A stretch of DNA of 64,000 nucleotides from Cyclobacterium roseum (GTDB lineage Bacteria; Bacteroidota; Bacteroidia; Cytophagales; Cyclobacteriaceae), in NCBI RefSeq assembly GCF_010119225.1, contig NZ_WNKF01000013.1, positions 1 to 64,000 on the forward strand. The letters run 5' to 3'. Within the stretch, counting starts at the first letter, position 1; each line of letters starts with the position of its first letter. The position numbers and the translations under genes were made by a program. The notes under the pieces are model-generated. The model was not told where the DNA came from. It saw only the letters and a program-made list of their open reading frames with translations, and did not search any database. Of the stretch, positions 14,650 through 24,193 are shown in pieces.

Positions 14650-17600
14650 ATGCCAAAAAATAAACCCTTTTCCAGCAGGAAATGCCAACGGCAAAGCAAT
14701 CCTGTTATTGAATCCGCAGAATTCCCCATCACCGCTTTAGCCAGTCAGACGCGGGTAAATTTCCCATTAAACGATTTTCCGTTTATTTACCGGAACGTTG
14801 GGTGCTTACTGCTCGTTTTCTTCGCATCCTTGCTGAGCGCATGTGCTCCGTCCAAAGTCCCTTCTGATACGTTTTTTGACGGCCAGTCATTCAGGGGCTG
14901 GAATGCCCACACAGAATCGGTTTGGCGCATTAAGGATGGAGTCATCACGGGTGGCAGTTTGAAGGGGAATTCGCGCAACGAATTCCTGGCGACGGACAAG
15001 GTCTACAAAAACTTTCACCTGCGGCTCGAGTACCGGCTTGTTGGCACAGAAGGATTCGTGAATGGTGGCGTACAGTTTCACAGCCGGCGAACCACCCATC
15101 CGGCGAATGAGATGAGTGGTTTCCAGGCAGACATCGGTGCAGGCTATACGGGCTACCTCTATGATGAGTCTCGGCGCAATCGCTTTTTGGCGGAGGCAGA
15201 CTCTGATTTCGTTTCTTCGATTGAGCGGGTGGGCCAATGGAATCGATACGAAGTCATTGCCCGTGGCAAGCAGGTGACGATCCTTCTCAATGGTCAAAGG
15301 ACGATTACCTATCGGGAGCAGGAGGAAGATATTCCGCTGGAAGGACACATTGCCTTGCAGATCCATGGCGACAGCAACGCAGAAATTTCGTTCCGTAACC
15401 TTCAAATTGAGGAGTTGGATGATACCGTCTTCCCATCCAATGAGGCTATCATGAGTCGTTTGGGAACCTTACAGACCCGGGCACCCGTTCCCGCCTTCGA
15501 AGACGGCACCTTCCAGTTGCTAGAAGAAGATGTGGTCGTATTTGTCGGTCAGGATAATTTTGTGCGTGAGCAACGATCGGGCGAATTGGAGTCGCTGTTG
15601 GCGGCAGGTTTTGCCAGGAAACGGCCCCGTTTTCGTTCGATGGCATGGGAAGGGGATGTGGTCTATGAGCAATGGCGTGACCTGAACTTCGGCGATTGGA
15701 GCGATCAACTGGATGCGGTGGGCGCTACGGTGATCCTGGCTCAATTTGGTCAGATGGAAGCACTGGATGGACCGGACCGACTGGCGGATTTCGAAGCAGC
15801 CTACAACCAGTTGCTGGATCAATTTTCCCGCCGGACCCACAAGTTGGTGCTGGTGTCTCCCATCCGTTTTGAAAAACCGCTCGCTTCCCATGCACCCGAT
15901 CTTAGGGAAAGGAATGACGATCTTCAGTTGTATGTGAAATCGATGGAAAAGATCGCCTCCCAACGCAACGCGCTGTTCGTGGATTTGACCAGGATGCCAT
16001 ACGGGAATCGGCTCACTGAAAATGGAATCCACCTGACACCGGAGGGACTACGCTTGGTGAGTGAGGAAATTGCCCGGCAGTTGGATGTTGAAATCGGGGA
16101 GCTACCTTCGGAGGAGGTCCGTCGCGCCATCGTTCAAAAAAATCGCCTGTGGTTCGATTTTTGGCGGCCGGCAAACTGGTCCTTTGTCTATGGAGACCGT
16201 GTGAATCAGCTGTATGGGCAGGGGGCCGGGGCTGAGCCCTCGCTGCAGGTCGCTTTTGAGCAGCAGCTGCCCCTTGTGGAAAACGCAGATGCCGTCATTT
16301 ACGACCGGATCGCTGGTAAAGAAGCACCAGGAGTCTCGGTCGATCCGGTGGTGTACAGTGAGATGGATGCCTTGACACCAGAAGAACAACTGGCCGGGTT
16401 CACGACCGCCGAAGGGTATTCGGTCAATCTCTTTGCTTCAGAGCTGGAAGGAGTCGTGAATCCCGTGCAATTCGCCTGGGACGAGGACGGAAGACTCTAC
16501 GTCGCATGTTCACCTTCCTACCCGCAGACCCTGGCCGGGATGCCTGCGCAGGACTACATTCAAGTCCTGGAGGATCGTGACCGCGACGGGGTCGCAGATA
16601 GCTCCTGGCGCTTTGCCGAAAACCTGAAAATGGTACAAGGCTTAGAACCGGGTGCAGACGGGCTTTACGTGTGCGACTTCGATCGAATTCTTTATCTTCG
16701 TGACACCGACGGAGACAAAAAGGCCGATGAGCGGCAGGTACTATTCTCCGGTTTTGGCGTAGGCGATACGCATCAATTGGTAAACAGCATTACGCATGGA
16801 CCGGATGGGACGCTGTGGTTTACCCAGGGTCTCCACGCCATTTCCCGCGTGGAGACCCCACATGGCGTTGCCCGTCTGGACCGGGCCGGGGTTTGGCGCT
16901 ATCACCCCCGCCGCTTAAAATTGGATAGTTTCTTCGGAGGAGGAATGGCCGGCGCCAATTGCTGGGGCGTCGCGTTTGATGACTACGGCCAGGTCTTTCA
17001 CAAGACCGGAGACCGCCCGGAAGGCTATTGGACCGTGCCCGGATTGGTTCCTTTTCCGGAACAGGACGGTTCCCGCTACCATGAGGATCCGAACAAGGCC
17101 TACCAAACGAACAATCCGGAGCAATATCACGACGTAGGCCCCCTTTTTGAGACCTCGCCCAAAACCACATCCCTGGAAATCATTGGCACATCAGCCATGC
17201 CCGAAGCGCTACAAGGCGCGGCACTGATCGGCGGATACTTCGGATCGGTGGTGGAAGTGCACCAATTCCAGGATGCAGGTGCAGGGTTTGCTACCAGACA
17301 GCTTCCCCGATTGATCACCTCGGCCGATAATTCGTTTCGCCCGGTGGATGTCTCTGTGGGGCCAGATGGCGCCTTGTATGTAGCAGATTGGTTCAACCCG
17401 ATCATCGGTCACTACCAGGCGAGCTATGCCGATCCACGTCGCGACAAGTCACATGGCCGTATTTGGAGGATCACCGCAGATGCCAGGTCGTCCTTAACCT
17501 ACCCTGAGCTATCCGCAATGGATGAGGGCCAACTGCTTGCACTTTTGGATTCTCAGGAGCGATGGTTGCGCTACCAGGCGAAGCGCCTGCTTTATTACCA

Positions 17601-18468
17601 GCCAACGGAAACGGTTGTGGCTGCGGCAGATGCGTTGGAGCTTCACGATCGAAAAGACCGGTTTCTCCTCGAATTGATCGGGGTTTATCAGGCGCATGAG
17701 ACGGTTCGACCGGAGCTGCTCGATCGCCTGTTGCAGTCGAAGGATTTCCGGATTCGGGCTTATGGTGCGCGTGTGCTGGGAGACTGGGCGTCCCGGCTGG
17801 AAGGTGGAGCCCTTGGTCGGCTACGGGAACTCGTAAATGACGACCACCCCAGGGTCCGCCTGGAGGCCGTGATAGCCGCCAGCTACCTGCGGGAGACCCC
17901 TGCGATCGAAGTGGTAACCGCAGCGCTCGAATACGAGTTGGACCCCTTTCTGCAGTACGCGTTGAGGCAGAGTGCGAGGTCCCTTCAACTTCTCTGGGAG
18001 ACTCCTTTTCAGGAGGGGGAACTCAACCCCACATCCAAGGTTCAGAATGACTTTCTGCGGGAGTTGCTGGATCAGGGACCTGCGGTCATTTCAGCTGGCG
18101 AAGCCTTGTATGAAAAGGCCTGCCTGGCATGCCATCAGCCAGGTGGTAAGGGTCTGCCAGGGGTGTATCCACCCTTGCTGGGTTCAAAGCGGGTCACCGG
18201 AGACGAAACGAAGCTTATCAAAATCGTGCTCAATGGGCTTACCGGTCCCCTAGACGTAGCGGGAGAGCAATACGGTGCCGGAACCCAGTCCATTCCCATG
18301 CCTCCCATGGGTGGAATGAGCGACCAGGAGATCGCTGATGTCCTCACGTACATCCGCAAAGAATTTGGTAACGGATCACGTGCGGTTGCTCCGGAAATGG
18401 TTGCGAAAACCCGGGCCGAGGTCTCCGGACGAACCAAACCCTGGACCGCCCGGGAGCTGGACGAGTAA
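14650..18468 (+). CDS. Four-part lipoprotein: DUF1080, SGNH-like, PVC-type propeller with HEAT repeats, cytochrome c; 1272 aa
   Basis: A hydrophobic stretch ending LLSAC (Cys65) marks a lipoprotein with an unusually long leader of about 45 residues before it; no later ATG offers a shorter start. Next come a DUF1080 jelly-roll domain (about 73-258: FFDGQSFRGWNAH, VNGGVQFHSRR), an SGNH-like domain (about 290-478: VVVFVGQDNFVREQRSGELE ... LTENGIHLTPEGL), a PVC-type membrane-bound dehydrogenase propeller (about 560-950), HEAT-like repeats (960-1110) and a cytochrome c domain with CLACH near 1157 and a Met ligand in IPMPPMGGMS. The SGNH part lacks the nucleophilic Ser and has Asn where GIHL is normally preceded by Asp, so it is probably inactive. 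Periplasmic sugar oxidation with electron transfer to the cytochrome is the likely role (inference). Confidence 0.82.
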   Translation: MPKNKPFSSRKCQRQSNPVIESAEFPITALASQTRVNFPLNDFPFIYRNVGCLLLVFFASLLSACAPSKVPSDTFFDGQSFRGWNAHTESVWRIKDGVITGGSLKGNSRNEFLATDKVYKNFHLRLEYRLVGTEGFVNGGVQFHSRRTTHPANEMSGFQADIGAGYTGYLYDESRRNRFLAEADSDFVSSIERVGQWNRYEVIARGKQVTILLNGQRTITYREQEEDIPLEGHIALQIHGDSNAEISFRNLQIEELDDTVFPSNEAIMSRLGTLQTRAPVPAFEDGTFQLLEEDVVVFVGQDNFVREQRSGELESLLAAGFARKRPRFRSMAWEGDVVYEQWRDLNFGDWSDQLDAVGATVILAQFGQMEALDGPDRLADFEAAYNQLLDQFSRRTHKLVLVSPIRFEKPLASHAPDLRERNDDLQLYVKSMEKIASQRNALFVDLTRMPYGNRLTENGIHLTPEGLRLVSEEIARQLDVEIGELPSEEVRRAIVQKNRLWFDFWRPANWSFVYGDRVNQLYGQGAGAEPSLQVAFEQQLPLVENADAVIYDRIAGKEAPGVSVDPVVYSEMDALTPEEQLAGFTTAEGYSVNLFASELEGVVNPVQFAWDEDGRLYVACSPSYPQTLAGMPAQDYIQVLEDRDRDGVADSSWRFAENLKMVQGLEPGADGLYVCDFDRILYLRDTDGDKKADERQVLFSGFGVGDTHQLVNSITHGPDGTLWFTQGLHAISRVETPHGVARLDRAGVWRYHPRRLKLDSFFGGGMAGANCWGVAFDDYGQVFHKTGDRPEGYWTVPGLVPFPEQDGSRYHEDPNKAYQTNNPEQYHDVGPLFETSPKTTSLEIIGTSAMPEALQGAALIGGYFGSVVEVHQFQDAGAGFATRQLPRLITSADNSFRPVDVSVGPDGALYVADWFNPIIGHYQASYADPRRDKSHGRIWRITADARSSLTYPELSAMDEGQLLALLDSQERWLRYQAKRLLYYQPTETVVAAADALELHDRKDRFLLELIGVYQAHETVRPELLDRLLQSKDFRIRAYGARVLGDWASRLEGGALGRLRELVNDDHPRVRLEAVIAASYLRETPAIEVVTAALEYELDPFLQYALRQSARSLQLLWETPFQEGELNPTSKVQNDFLRELLDQGPAVISAGEALYEKACLACHQPGGKGLPGVYPPLLGSKRVTGDETKLIKIVLNGLTGPLDVAGEQYGAGTQSIPMPPMGGMSDQEIADVLTYIRKEFGNGSRAVAPEMVAKTRAEVSGRTKPWTARELDE

Positions 18469-18776
18469 CAAGCCGTACGGGACAAGTACCTGGTTGCGCC
18501 TTCAGTTTTGGAATAAGGGGCAGTTGGGGCCCATTGGCCTTTGCCTATCGCATAGAAATCCGATTTTGGGTTGGTTTTACCAAGAAATGCTAAGGGAATT
18601 GGTTCTGTTGGGATCGTCTGCCAGGACTCTTTTATTGGTCCAATCCCAAGGTGAAAGGGAGCGGCACAAATCCGCTTGATTTGATCGGCTACCCGGTGAC
18701 TTTTCGTTCAATGAATAGAAAAATGCTGGTTTAATTTTTGACTAATTTCCCTATATTTGATGGAGCAAGGGTAGTT
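18469..18776. other. Intergenic stretch with a promoter for the small membrane protein
   Basis: TATATTTG at 18752-18759 fits the -7 consensus and points right. Nothing else was recognised between the end of the large lipoprotein gene and foldback element B. Confidence 0.35.
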
Positions 18777-18827
18777 GACCAAAAGGGAAATAACCGCGCC
18801 GATTGTGGTTAGTGAGTAGAGTTGGCT
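18777..18827 (+). repeat. Foldback element B, homologous to element A
   Basis: GGGAAATAACCGC then seven bases then GTGGTTAGT repeats the layout of element A at 11436-11490. The inner stem pairs TAACCGC with GTGGTTA (one G-T pair), and the outer CCAA can pair with TTGG. Loop bases differ from A while pairing is kept. A further small inverted repeat (TTGGC/GCCAA) overlaps and follows the right box, and the gene starts 36 bases after the element. Confidence 0.45.
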
Positions 18828-18862
18828 TCCATGCCAAGCAAAAACTCCTAAAACAGCGTACT

Positions 18863-19135
18863 ATGGAAAAGAAAGACCTGTACCAATTGACTGACGAAGA
18901 ACTAGTAGTCGAGAAGAAGAAACTAAATAAATCCAAGATCTTTAATGCAGCAGCGATTGGCTTTCTTGGAGGCATACTCATTTTCGGTATTGTCTCCTGG
19001 AGTCTCTCTTCGGACAAAAACTTGGGATTCTTTATTCCCATGGTAATACCCATTGTTTTTATTTATCGGATGCTCAAAGGTCCAAACAAAACCAAGGATT
19101 TGGAAGAGGTTTTAAAAGAACGCAACTTAAATTGA
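18863..19135 (+). CDS. Small membrane protein with two membrane segments, 90 aa
   Basis: The start at ATG 18863 gives MEKKDLYQLTDEELVVEKKK, a charged cytoplasmic helix. Two hydrophobic segments follow (about 31-48, AAIGFLGGILIFGIVSWSL; about 56-70, GFFIPMVIPIVFIYRML), then a basic/acidic tail ending LEEVLKERNLN. Small two-helix proteins with a TDEEL start are common in Bacteroidota, but I know of no assigned function. It is a single gene led by foldback element B, like the hydrolase behind element A, so it may also be cassette-borne. Confidence 0.65.
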   Translation: MEKKDLYQLTDEELVVEKKKLNKSKIFNAAAIGFLGGILIFGIVSWSLSSDKNLGFFIPMVIPIVFIYRMLKGPNKTKDLEEVLKERNLN

Positions 19136-19565
19136 CGGATTACTGAAAGCATGTATTGCCCGGAAAACCTTCCAAATGGGCCAATTTCTCGGAAGTATGG
19201 GCAAGAACAGAAAGATGCAGTGTAGAAAAACACAGAGGAAAAACAGGTAGTTCAGCCAATAACACGTATCGGCTATGCCTTTGAGGCACTTTGCATGGCA
19301 GAGACCATTGAATGACCTTGGAAACCAGTGCACGCACCAATGGCAGAAACCCAAAACATCGGATCTGCGTTGCCTATCAATGGACCGCAGGACCACATTC
19401 CCTAGGTCCTAAACACCGTCCGTATAAACGGTTCGAATTGGAAGAAGTAGGTGCCGACCTTGGCAATAGGCCTTTGCAGCGGTTCAGGCAATCAAACAAG
19501 CCTCAGCGCATTAAGGCAAAGCTGTCACCCATTATATGGATGAATTATAACCGCTATTCCTATAG
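19136..19565. other. Non-coding stretch between two convergent genes
   Basis: Frames here translate to Cys/His/Trp-rich random-looking sequence. No terminator, RNA fold or repeat was recognised. Confidence 0.35.
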
Positions 19566-20000
19566 CTACTTCTCAACACCCATAATCGGATGCAGGCAGG
19601 TTGCCCAGTACCTAATAATAATTTTCAGAAGTTCGCCCTGGGCTTCAATACTATCCGCTTTTTTAAAAAAACCCTGCACATTATACGTATAGGCTTGTTT
19701 TACCCTTTCATTGGAATCTTCACTGGAAAAAAAGACGAATGGAATGGATTTTTCACGCAGGTAAGCGTCCTTTTCAATTTCCTTTTTAAAATCCAGACCG
19801 CTCATTTCCGGCATATTGATATCGCAAATGATAAGAAAAATCTTGTCGCGATTATCTCTAAGGTGCACGAGTGCTTTTTTAGGATCTGAAATATATTCTA
19901 CCTCAGGAAAACGGTCTATCAAGTTTAATGCTTCTTTAAGTAATAACTCTTCATAGGGCTGATCATCCACTAGCAGGATCTTTCCTGTTATTTTTTTCAT
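19566..20000 (-). CDS. Single-domain response regulator (receiver domain), 144 aa
   Basis: This is a stand-alone receiver: acidic pair in ILLVDDQPYEE (D12-D13), phospho-acceptor Asp in LIICDINMPEMSG (about residue 60), Ser switch in FVFFSSEDS (about 92) and Lys in GFFKKADS (about 112). There is no output domain after the final helix, so it works in a phosphorelay or by protein contact. The DPKKALVHLRDN segment is typical of Rcp1/CheY-like regulators paired with histidine kinases or phytochromes. No kinase gene is nearby, so the partner is elsewhere. Confidence 0.9.
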   Translation of the reverse strand: MKKITGKILLVDDQPYEELLLKEALNLIDRFPEVEYISDPKKALVHLRDNRDKIFLIICDINMPEMSGLDFKKEIEKDAYLREKSIPFVFFSSEDSNERVKQAYTYNVQGFFKKADSIEAQGELLKIIIRYWATCLHPIMGVEK

Positions 20001-20308
20001 AGTACCGAAATTGTTTCCAGGTTAAACTTTTGTTTTCCAGTGCCTTGATGGATAAGTTAAACATCTTAGCGAATGCCAATTTGTTGTTGAAAATAGTGAT
20101 AGTATGCAAATAATTTTACTAATCTGCCAACAAATTTTTAAAAAAAAAGCCTTTGGCCGCCTCATTTTTTAGCTTACGGGAAATTACCTGTGGCGATAGT
20201 TTTGTCGAAAGGATGCAATCCGCTTTTCTGCCGATGACTATATTCCTGAAAACATATTGGTAGGAGAAGGTACAGGAATTGCCTGTATTGTTTCGCTCTG
20301 TAAATGCC

Positions 20309-20397
20309 GGCCTGAAGCGCCTAAACAATATTAACCGTGGGTGCCGCCTACGGTTGTTTGCCAGCAAAACTATCTCCAACCCCGGATGGGGCTGATT
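20309..20397 (+). repeat. REP-like palindromic unit
   Basis: GGCCTGAAGCGCCTAAACAA, then TAACCGTGGGTGCCGCCTAC and CTCCAACCCCGGATGGGG match, with changes, the unit found twice at 24410-24497 and 24829-24915. These units belong to a Bacteroidota intergenic repeat type that produces spurious open frames. Confidence 0.6.
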
Positions 20398-20991
20398 ATA
20401 CCGGAGACGCGTTCCAAAACAGGCAATCCTTCAATCGAGGCATTGGATCCGCCTATGTGCAGCGGGGAAGTTAGATACTACTCGCTGATCTCCTTCCAAA
20501 CAGGCATCGTCTTTCCGGCGAAACAGAGAAAAGGGTATTTCCTTCAAATTTTGTAGCCTTGATAGCATAGCAGAAAAATGTTTCTTCCGATGATCTTTAA
20601 AGGAATAATTACGTGTATTACCTACTAATGGACAGGGTGATTTGGTGGGGAAGATCTATCCGGAGTTCGTTGCCTGGCCCTGACGCAGTCGGGTACCGGC
20701 TCATTTGAAGGAGGTGTTCATGAAGGACCCGCTGGTGAAAAAGGAAAGGTGACGGTATCATTTGCTGGTAAATCAAAAAACGGTCAAATTAATTGCTAGA
20801 CAAAAAACAATAGTTTTTCAAAAATGAAATAAAATAAAGGACTATAGCCACTTTCAATGGTCCGGAATGCGCAATTGTTCCCTAGCAGAGGCACTTCCTG
20901 TCACCGGGCAACATCGACTTTACCGTATCCTGGCGGGCAAAGCGGTAGCGGTTCTCAATGCAACGCGACCTGCAGTAATTTTTCATTTTGT

Positions 20992-20999
20992 TAATTTTG
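20992..20999 (+). promoter_or_regulatory. Probable -7 box for the carbonic-anhydrase-like gene
   Basis: TAATTTTG matches TAnnTTTG and lies 47 bases before ATG 21046. No -33 element is obvious. Confidence 0.35.
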
Positions 21000-21045
21000 C
21001 CTACCTTTAAAAGGCTAATTAGTGGGTAAGCTAAACCATCTACCT

Positions 21046-21759
21046 ATGTTACAAAGGAAATTTGACCAAATAGTAAAAAAGGAATTCCCAAATGCCAGGG
21101 ATGCGAAAGACACGTCTATTCATTTTTTAGGAAAAATGCAAATCGAGCATCAGCTGAATGTCTCAAAAATTCTTATGGCAACATCCGTTTGTTCGGACGA
21201 TATCAATGTGCCATCGACTACCTTCTTCAACGTTCTTTTTGGCCCCTTCGTAATGGGCGGACTCGGAGGTATTCCATTTGTTGGAAAAACCGGGATGGCG
21301 GCCTATGCCCACCATATTCCGGATGAAGGAAGTGCGTTTATCTTTTATGGGCCTCACATTGGCATTACCTTAGATGGAGAATTGGGCAAAATGTTCCGAC
21401 CAAGAATGGAGGAAAAGGGCAATTCATGCGGGGCGCTGATGCTTGCTCTGAACCGTTTACAGCATGATGGGTACACGCCCATCGTCAATGACGACGATTA
21501 CCAACAGATGAAGCTGGAAGAAAGTTTACTTCCCTTTAGAGCGGAAATACTTGCCAGCGAAAATCCCCCAAAAGCCATTACAGAAGCTACCTACGGTATT
21601 ATCGACAACAAGATTCGCCAATACCTGAAAACCTGTAAAGATGAATTTCATGCGGACAAGGTAACCTTATTGGGAGGTATCATCATCAATACGGACTATG
21701 GACTGGATGATTATTTTGATACGAGGAATTTTGAGGTGATCGACCTGAAAAGCCTGTAG
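21046..21759 (+). CDS. LCIB/LCIC-type (theta-class) carbonic anhydrase homologue, 237 aa
   Basis: The protein carries the conserved core of the limiting-CO2-inducible B/C family: SVCSDDIN (C49, D51), then FGPFVMGGLGGIPFVGKTGM, AAYAHHIPDEG (H89/H90), FIFYGPHIGITLDGELGK and NSCGALMLAL (C128). These family members, some active as zinc carbonic anhydrases interconverting CO2 and bicarbonate, are best known from algae and diatoms. The Cys/Asp/His/Cys set fits a metal site. No signal peptide is seen, so it is cytoplasmic. ATG 21046 is preferred to an in-frame GTG at 21022. It is a single gene with its own -7 box; activity is inferred. Confidence 0.75.
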   Translation: MLQRKFDQIVKKEFPNARDAKDTSIHFLGKMQIEHQLNVSKILMATSVCSDDINVPSTTFFNVLFGPFVMGGLGGIPFVGKTGMAAYAHHIPDEGSAFIFYGPHIGITLDGELGKMFRPRMEEKGNSCGALMLALNRLQHDGYTPIVNDDDYQQMKLEESLLPFRAEILASENPPKAITEATYGIIDNKIRQYLKTCKDEFHADKVTLLGGIIINTDYGLDDYFDTRNFEVIDLKSL

Positions 21760-21998
21760 CCCGCATGGTGCCCGATAGCATTTGCTAATGCAGATGTGTT
21801 TGCCAATTTCTACTCTGCACGGATCAGTATACCCGCCACGTTGGTACTGCTGATTGGAAAAATGGACCCGGAACTACTGCGGAATTCGCCCCTTTTCGGG
21901 TCAACAAAGAATTGCTGCCTTTGGGGTAGAACCCATGCTGACCGCTTGTCAATCGGTTTCTTTGGCACGCCCCAAGCAGTTTGCTTGTGGTAGGCTGC
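21760..21998. other. Convergent intergenic region
   Basis: No clear terminator hairpin or small gene was recognised between the convergent carbonic-anhydrase-like and aminotransferase-fold genes. Confidence 0.3.
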
Positions 21999-23276
21999 TT
22001 AGGCTTTTGCCAGTTCGGTACAGGCTTTTACCAGCACATCCAGCTCCTCCAGGGTGGTGTAGAGGTTGGGACTGACCCGGCAGCCGTGCACGTTGGAGCC
22101 GTCGATCGCTACCGTGAAAATCTTGTACTTTTCCATCAGGATTTTCGCAAAGTCAGCTGGTTTCAGGCCTTCAATGCCGACGTTTCCGATTCCACAATGC
22201 CGCGCAGGATCCTCGGGCGTGTTTACAATGACTCCCGGGATATCCCTTACTTGGCTGGTCCAGTACGTTTGCAAATACCGGAGGCGTTCTTCTTTTCTTT
22301 TTCCGCCGATGGCATGATGGTAATCAATGGCATCACTGATAGCCAGATCGGTATAGGCAGGGTAGGTACCAATATGGTTCAGGCGATGAATGTCGTTGGG
22401 GTCTCGCTCTCCCTCGGCAAGCAATGGCCAGACATGTTCCGCATTCCCTTTCTTTACATACAAAAGTCCGGCACCAAGCGGCGTGCTCAGCCATTTGTGC
22501 AGGCTGGACCCATAATAGTCGCAGTTCAGATCGGGTAGGTTAAACTGGAAATGGGCAAAGGCATGCGCCCCGTCCACCAACACCTGCACCCCTTTGCTAT
22601 GGGCCATGTCACAGATCTTCCGCACGGGCAAGATCTGCCCGGTAATGTTGATCATGTGGGAGACCATCAGCAGCCGTGTCCGGGGCGTAATGGCAGCAGC
22701 GTAGAGTTCCACAATTTCTTCGTCGGATTGGGGCAGGTTCGGAACAGATACCACCTTGTTGACCACCCCATACCGTTTGGCCGCCAGCTTGAACTGATTC
22801 AGCATGGCGCCGTAGTCCTGCTCGGCCATGACGGCCTCGTCTCCTTCCTTCCAATGAATGCCGGTAATGATCAAATCCAGGGACTCGGTGGCGTTTCGGG
22901 TGATGACCACCTCCTCGGGGCTGCAGCCCCCCAATTCCGCCAGGCGGGCAGTGGTGGCCGCTTTGTTTCCCTTGCGCTCGTTTCGCATGTACCAGGATCC
23001 CTGATAATTTACCTCCCGCACGTGCCCGATTAAATTTTCGAGGGTTTCCTGCGGGACAAAGCAATAAAAGCCGTTTTCCAGGTTGATGTAATCGGGTTTG
23101 AGCCGGTACCCGGCCCTGATTTCCGCCCAGAAGTCCTCGTTGGAGGCAAGTTGAGCGGGGGGTATATGCTCAAAACGGGTTAGTAGCTGGCCAAAGGAAT
23201 TGACACCGGGGCTGGCCGTAGCACCCAGTGCTAAAAGGTTTTTCAGAAAGGTTCTTTTTCTCATCTTCTGGAACAT
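21999..23276 (-). CDS. Exported class V aminotransferase-fold (isopenicillin-N epimerase-like) protein, 425 aa
   Basis: This PLP enzyme of fold type I has the class V pattern. Substrate and cofactor landmarks are EVVITRNATESLDLI (about 122-136), VLVDGAHAFAHF (D235, H238) and the Schiff-base lysine K261 in GSSLHKWLSTPLGAGLLYV. Relatives include isopenicillin-N epimerase-like proteins and cysteine desulfurases. The N terminus (MRKRTFLKNLLALGATASPG from Met5) looks like a Tat-type leader, with Arg-Lys-Arg before a hydrophobic run, so the folded enzyme may be exported with its cofactor. The reaction is unknown. It is transcribed alone. Confidence 0.8.
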   Translation of the reverse strand: MFQKMRKRTFLKNLLALGATASPGVNSFGQLLTRFEHIPPAQLASNEDFWAEIRAGYRLKPDYINLENGFYCFVPQETLENLIGHVREVNYQGSWYMRNERKGNKAATTARLAELGGCSPEEVVITRNATESLDLIITGIHWKEGDEAVMAEQDYGAMLNQFKLAAKRYGVVNKVVSVPNLPQSDEEIVELYAAAITPRTRLLMVSHMINITGQILPVRKICDMAHSKGVQVLVDGAHAFAHFQFNLPDLNCDYYGSSLHKWLSTPLGAGLLYVKKGNAEHVWPLLAEGERDPNDIHRLNHIGTYPAYTDLAISDAIDYHHAIGGKRKEERLRYLQTYWTSQVRDIPGVIVNTPEDPARHCGIGNVGIEGLKPADFAKILMEKYKIFTVAIDGSNVHGCRVSPNLYTTLEELDVLVKACTELAKA

Positions 23277-24193
23277 TTGGATAAATATAAGAAAAAAACG
23301 CCTCGGTGTAAAGGGAGTATTTCACCCCCGGGGAGGATGGAGTGGCACTAGATTATTCCGGAGCATGGGGAGAGGAAAAGGTTCAAAATATGCGTTTCTA
23401 AAATAAAAATCGGTAGATCTATAGTGCTTCGCTCAACCATTTTCCTGTTGCTACTTAGGAACTAGAAAATTGATTTAAAGATATAATCTTAGGTTTATTC
23501 AAAATAAAAATTTTAAAATTGGTAAAAATAGAAATAATATTCGTATTTTATTCCTAGTCAGAAAAAAGGTAATAAGCTGGGTATTGATCAAATAATTTTT
23601 TAGTGACTTATAAATCAGCAGCTCGGATGCCGCAGCCATTAAGATGATTATCATTGGAAGATCCGAGTAAAACAGGCTAAGATACCATACGTTTTTGATA
23701 AGATGACGGACAGTAATCTTTTGCCGATGATTTAATTTTGAATTCTACTAACAAATTAAATAATTGTATTGTATAGAGAAATAATACAGGATAAGCTTGT
23801 TCATTTGAATTTAATTAAAAATAGCCAGTTCAAGTAGGGTTTTACGCTGCTAATAATTTAGGTATGTTTGCCAGGGATTTGCCCGGTGAAAAATAGGTGC
23901 TCTGTTACCTCAACATCACGGATGGTAAAACTTGCTGAAAAGAATTGACTGAGGTTACGCGCATGTTGAAGGTTGGATGGATACTGACCAGAATAGATGG
24001 ATTTATTTTGAATTAATTAGGTTAATACGTTAAGTGTCTTTTTTATAATCCGATTTTTCAGCATGTGCGGACTTTGGTCGACTTCCATTTATTTAAGATA
24101 AAGAGCCCTGTTACTGAGTTCGATTTTAATATAGGACAATTTGGTTCGTTTGAACGGTTTTGTATTTGATTCCGGGCTTTTTGGAAAAAAATA
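23277..24193. other. AT-rich non-coding stretch
   Basis: The part from about 23400 to 24060 is strongly AT-rich without any convincing frame. It includes the upstream region of the leftward aminotransferase-fold gene. No regulatory motif was recognised. Confidence 0.35.

Larger units (their letters stand above)
20001..21021. other. 1-kb non-coding stretch with one REP-like unit and a promoter
   Basis: Apart from the REP-like sequence at 20309-20397 and a -7 box at 20992-20999, nothing is supported. A fragment around 20700-20745 has an AAGGAGGTG before a short frame (MKDPLVKKER), probably by chance. Confidence 0.3.

Noticed and set aside
20119-20379. Leftward 86-codon frame as a gene
   Set aside because: Part of it is the REP-like unit at 20309-20397 and the remainder has no protein-like pattern.
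20700-20745. AAGGAGGTG followed by an ATG as a third strong-SD gene
   Set aside because: The frame stops after ten codons and the surrounding sequence is not protein-like.
22551-23033. Frame opposite the class V aminotransferase gene
   Set aside because: The leftward gene has clear PLP-enzyme motifs over the same bases; the opposite frame is His/Gly-rich and random-looking.
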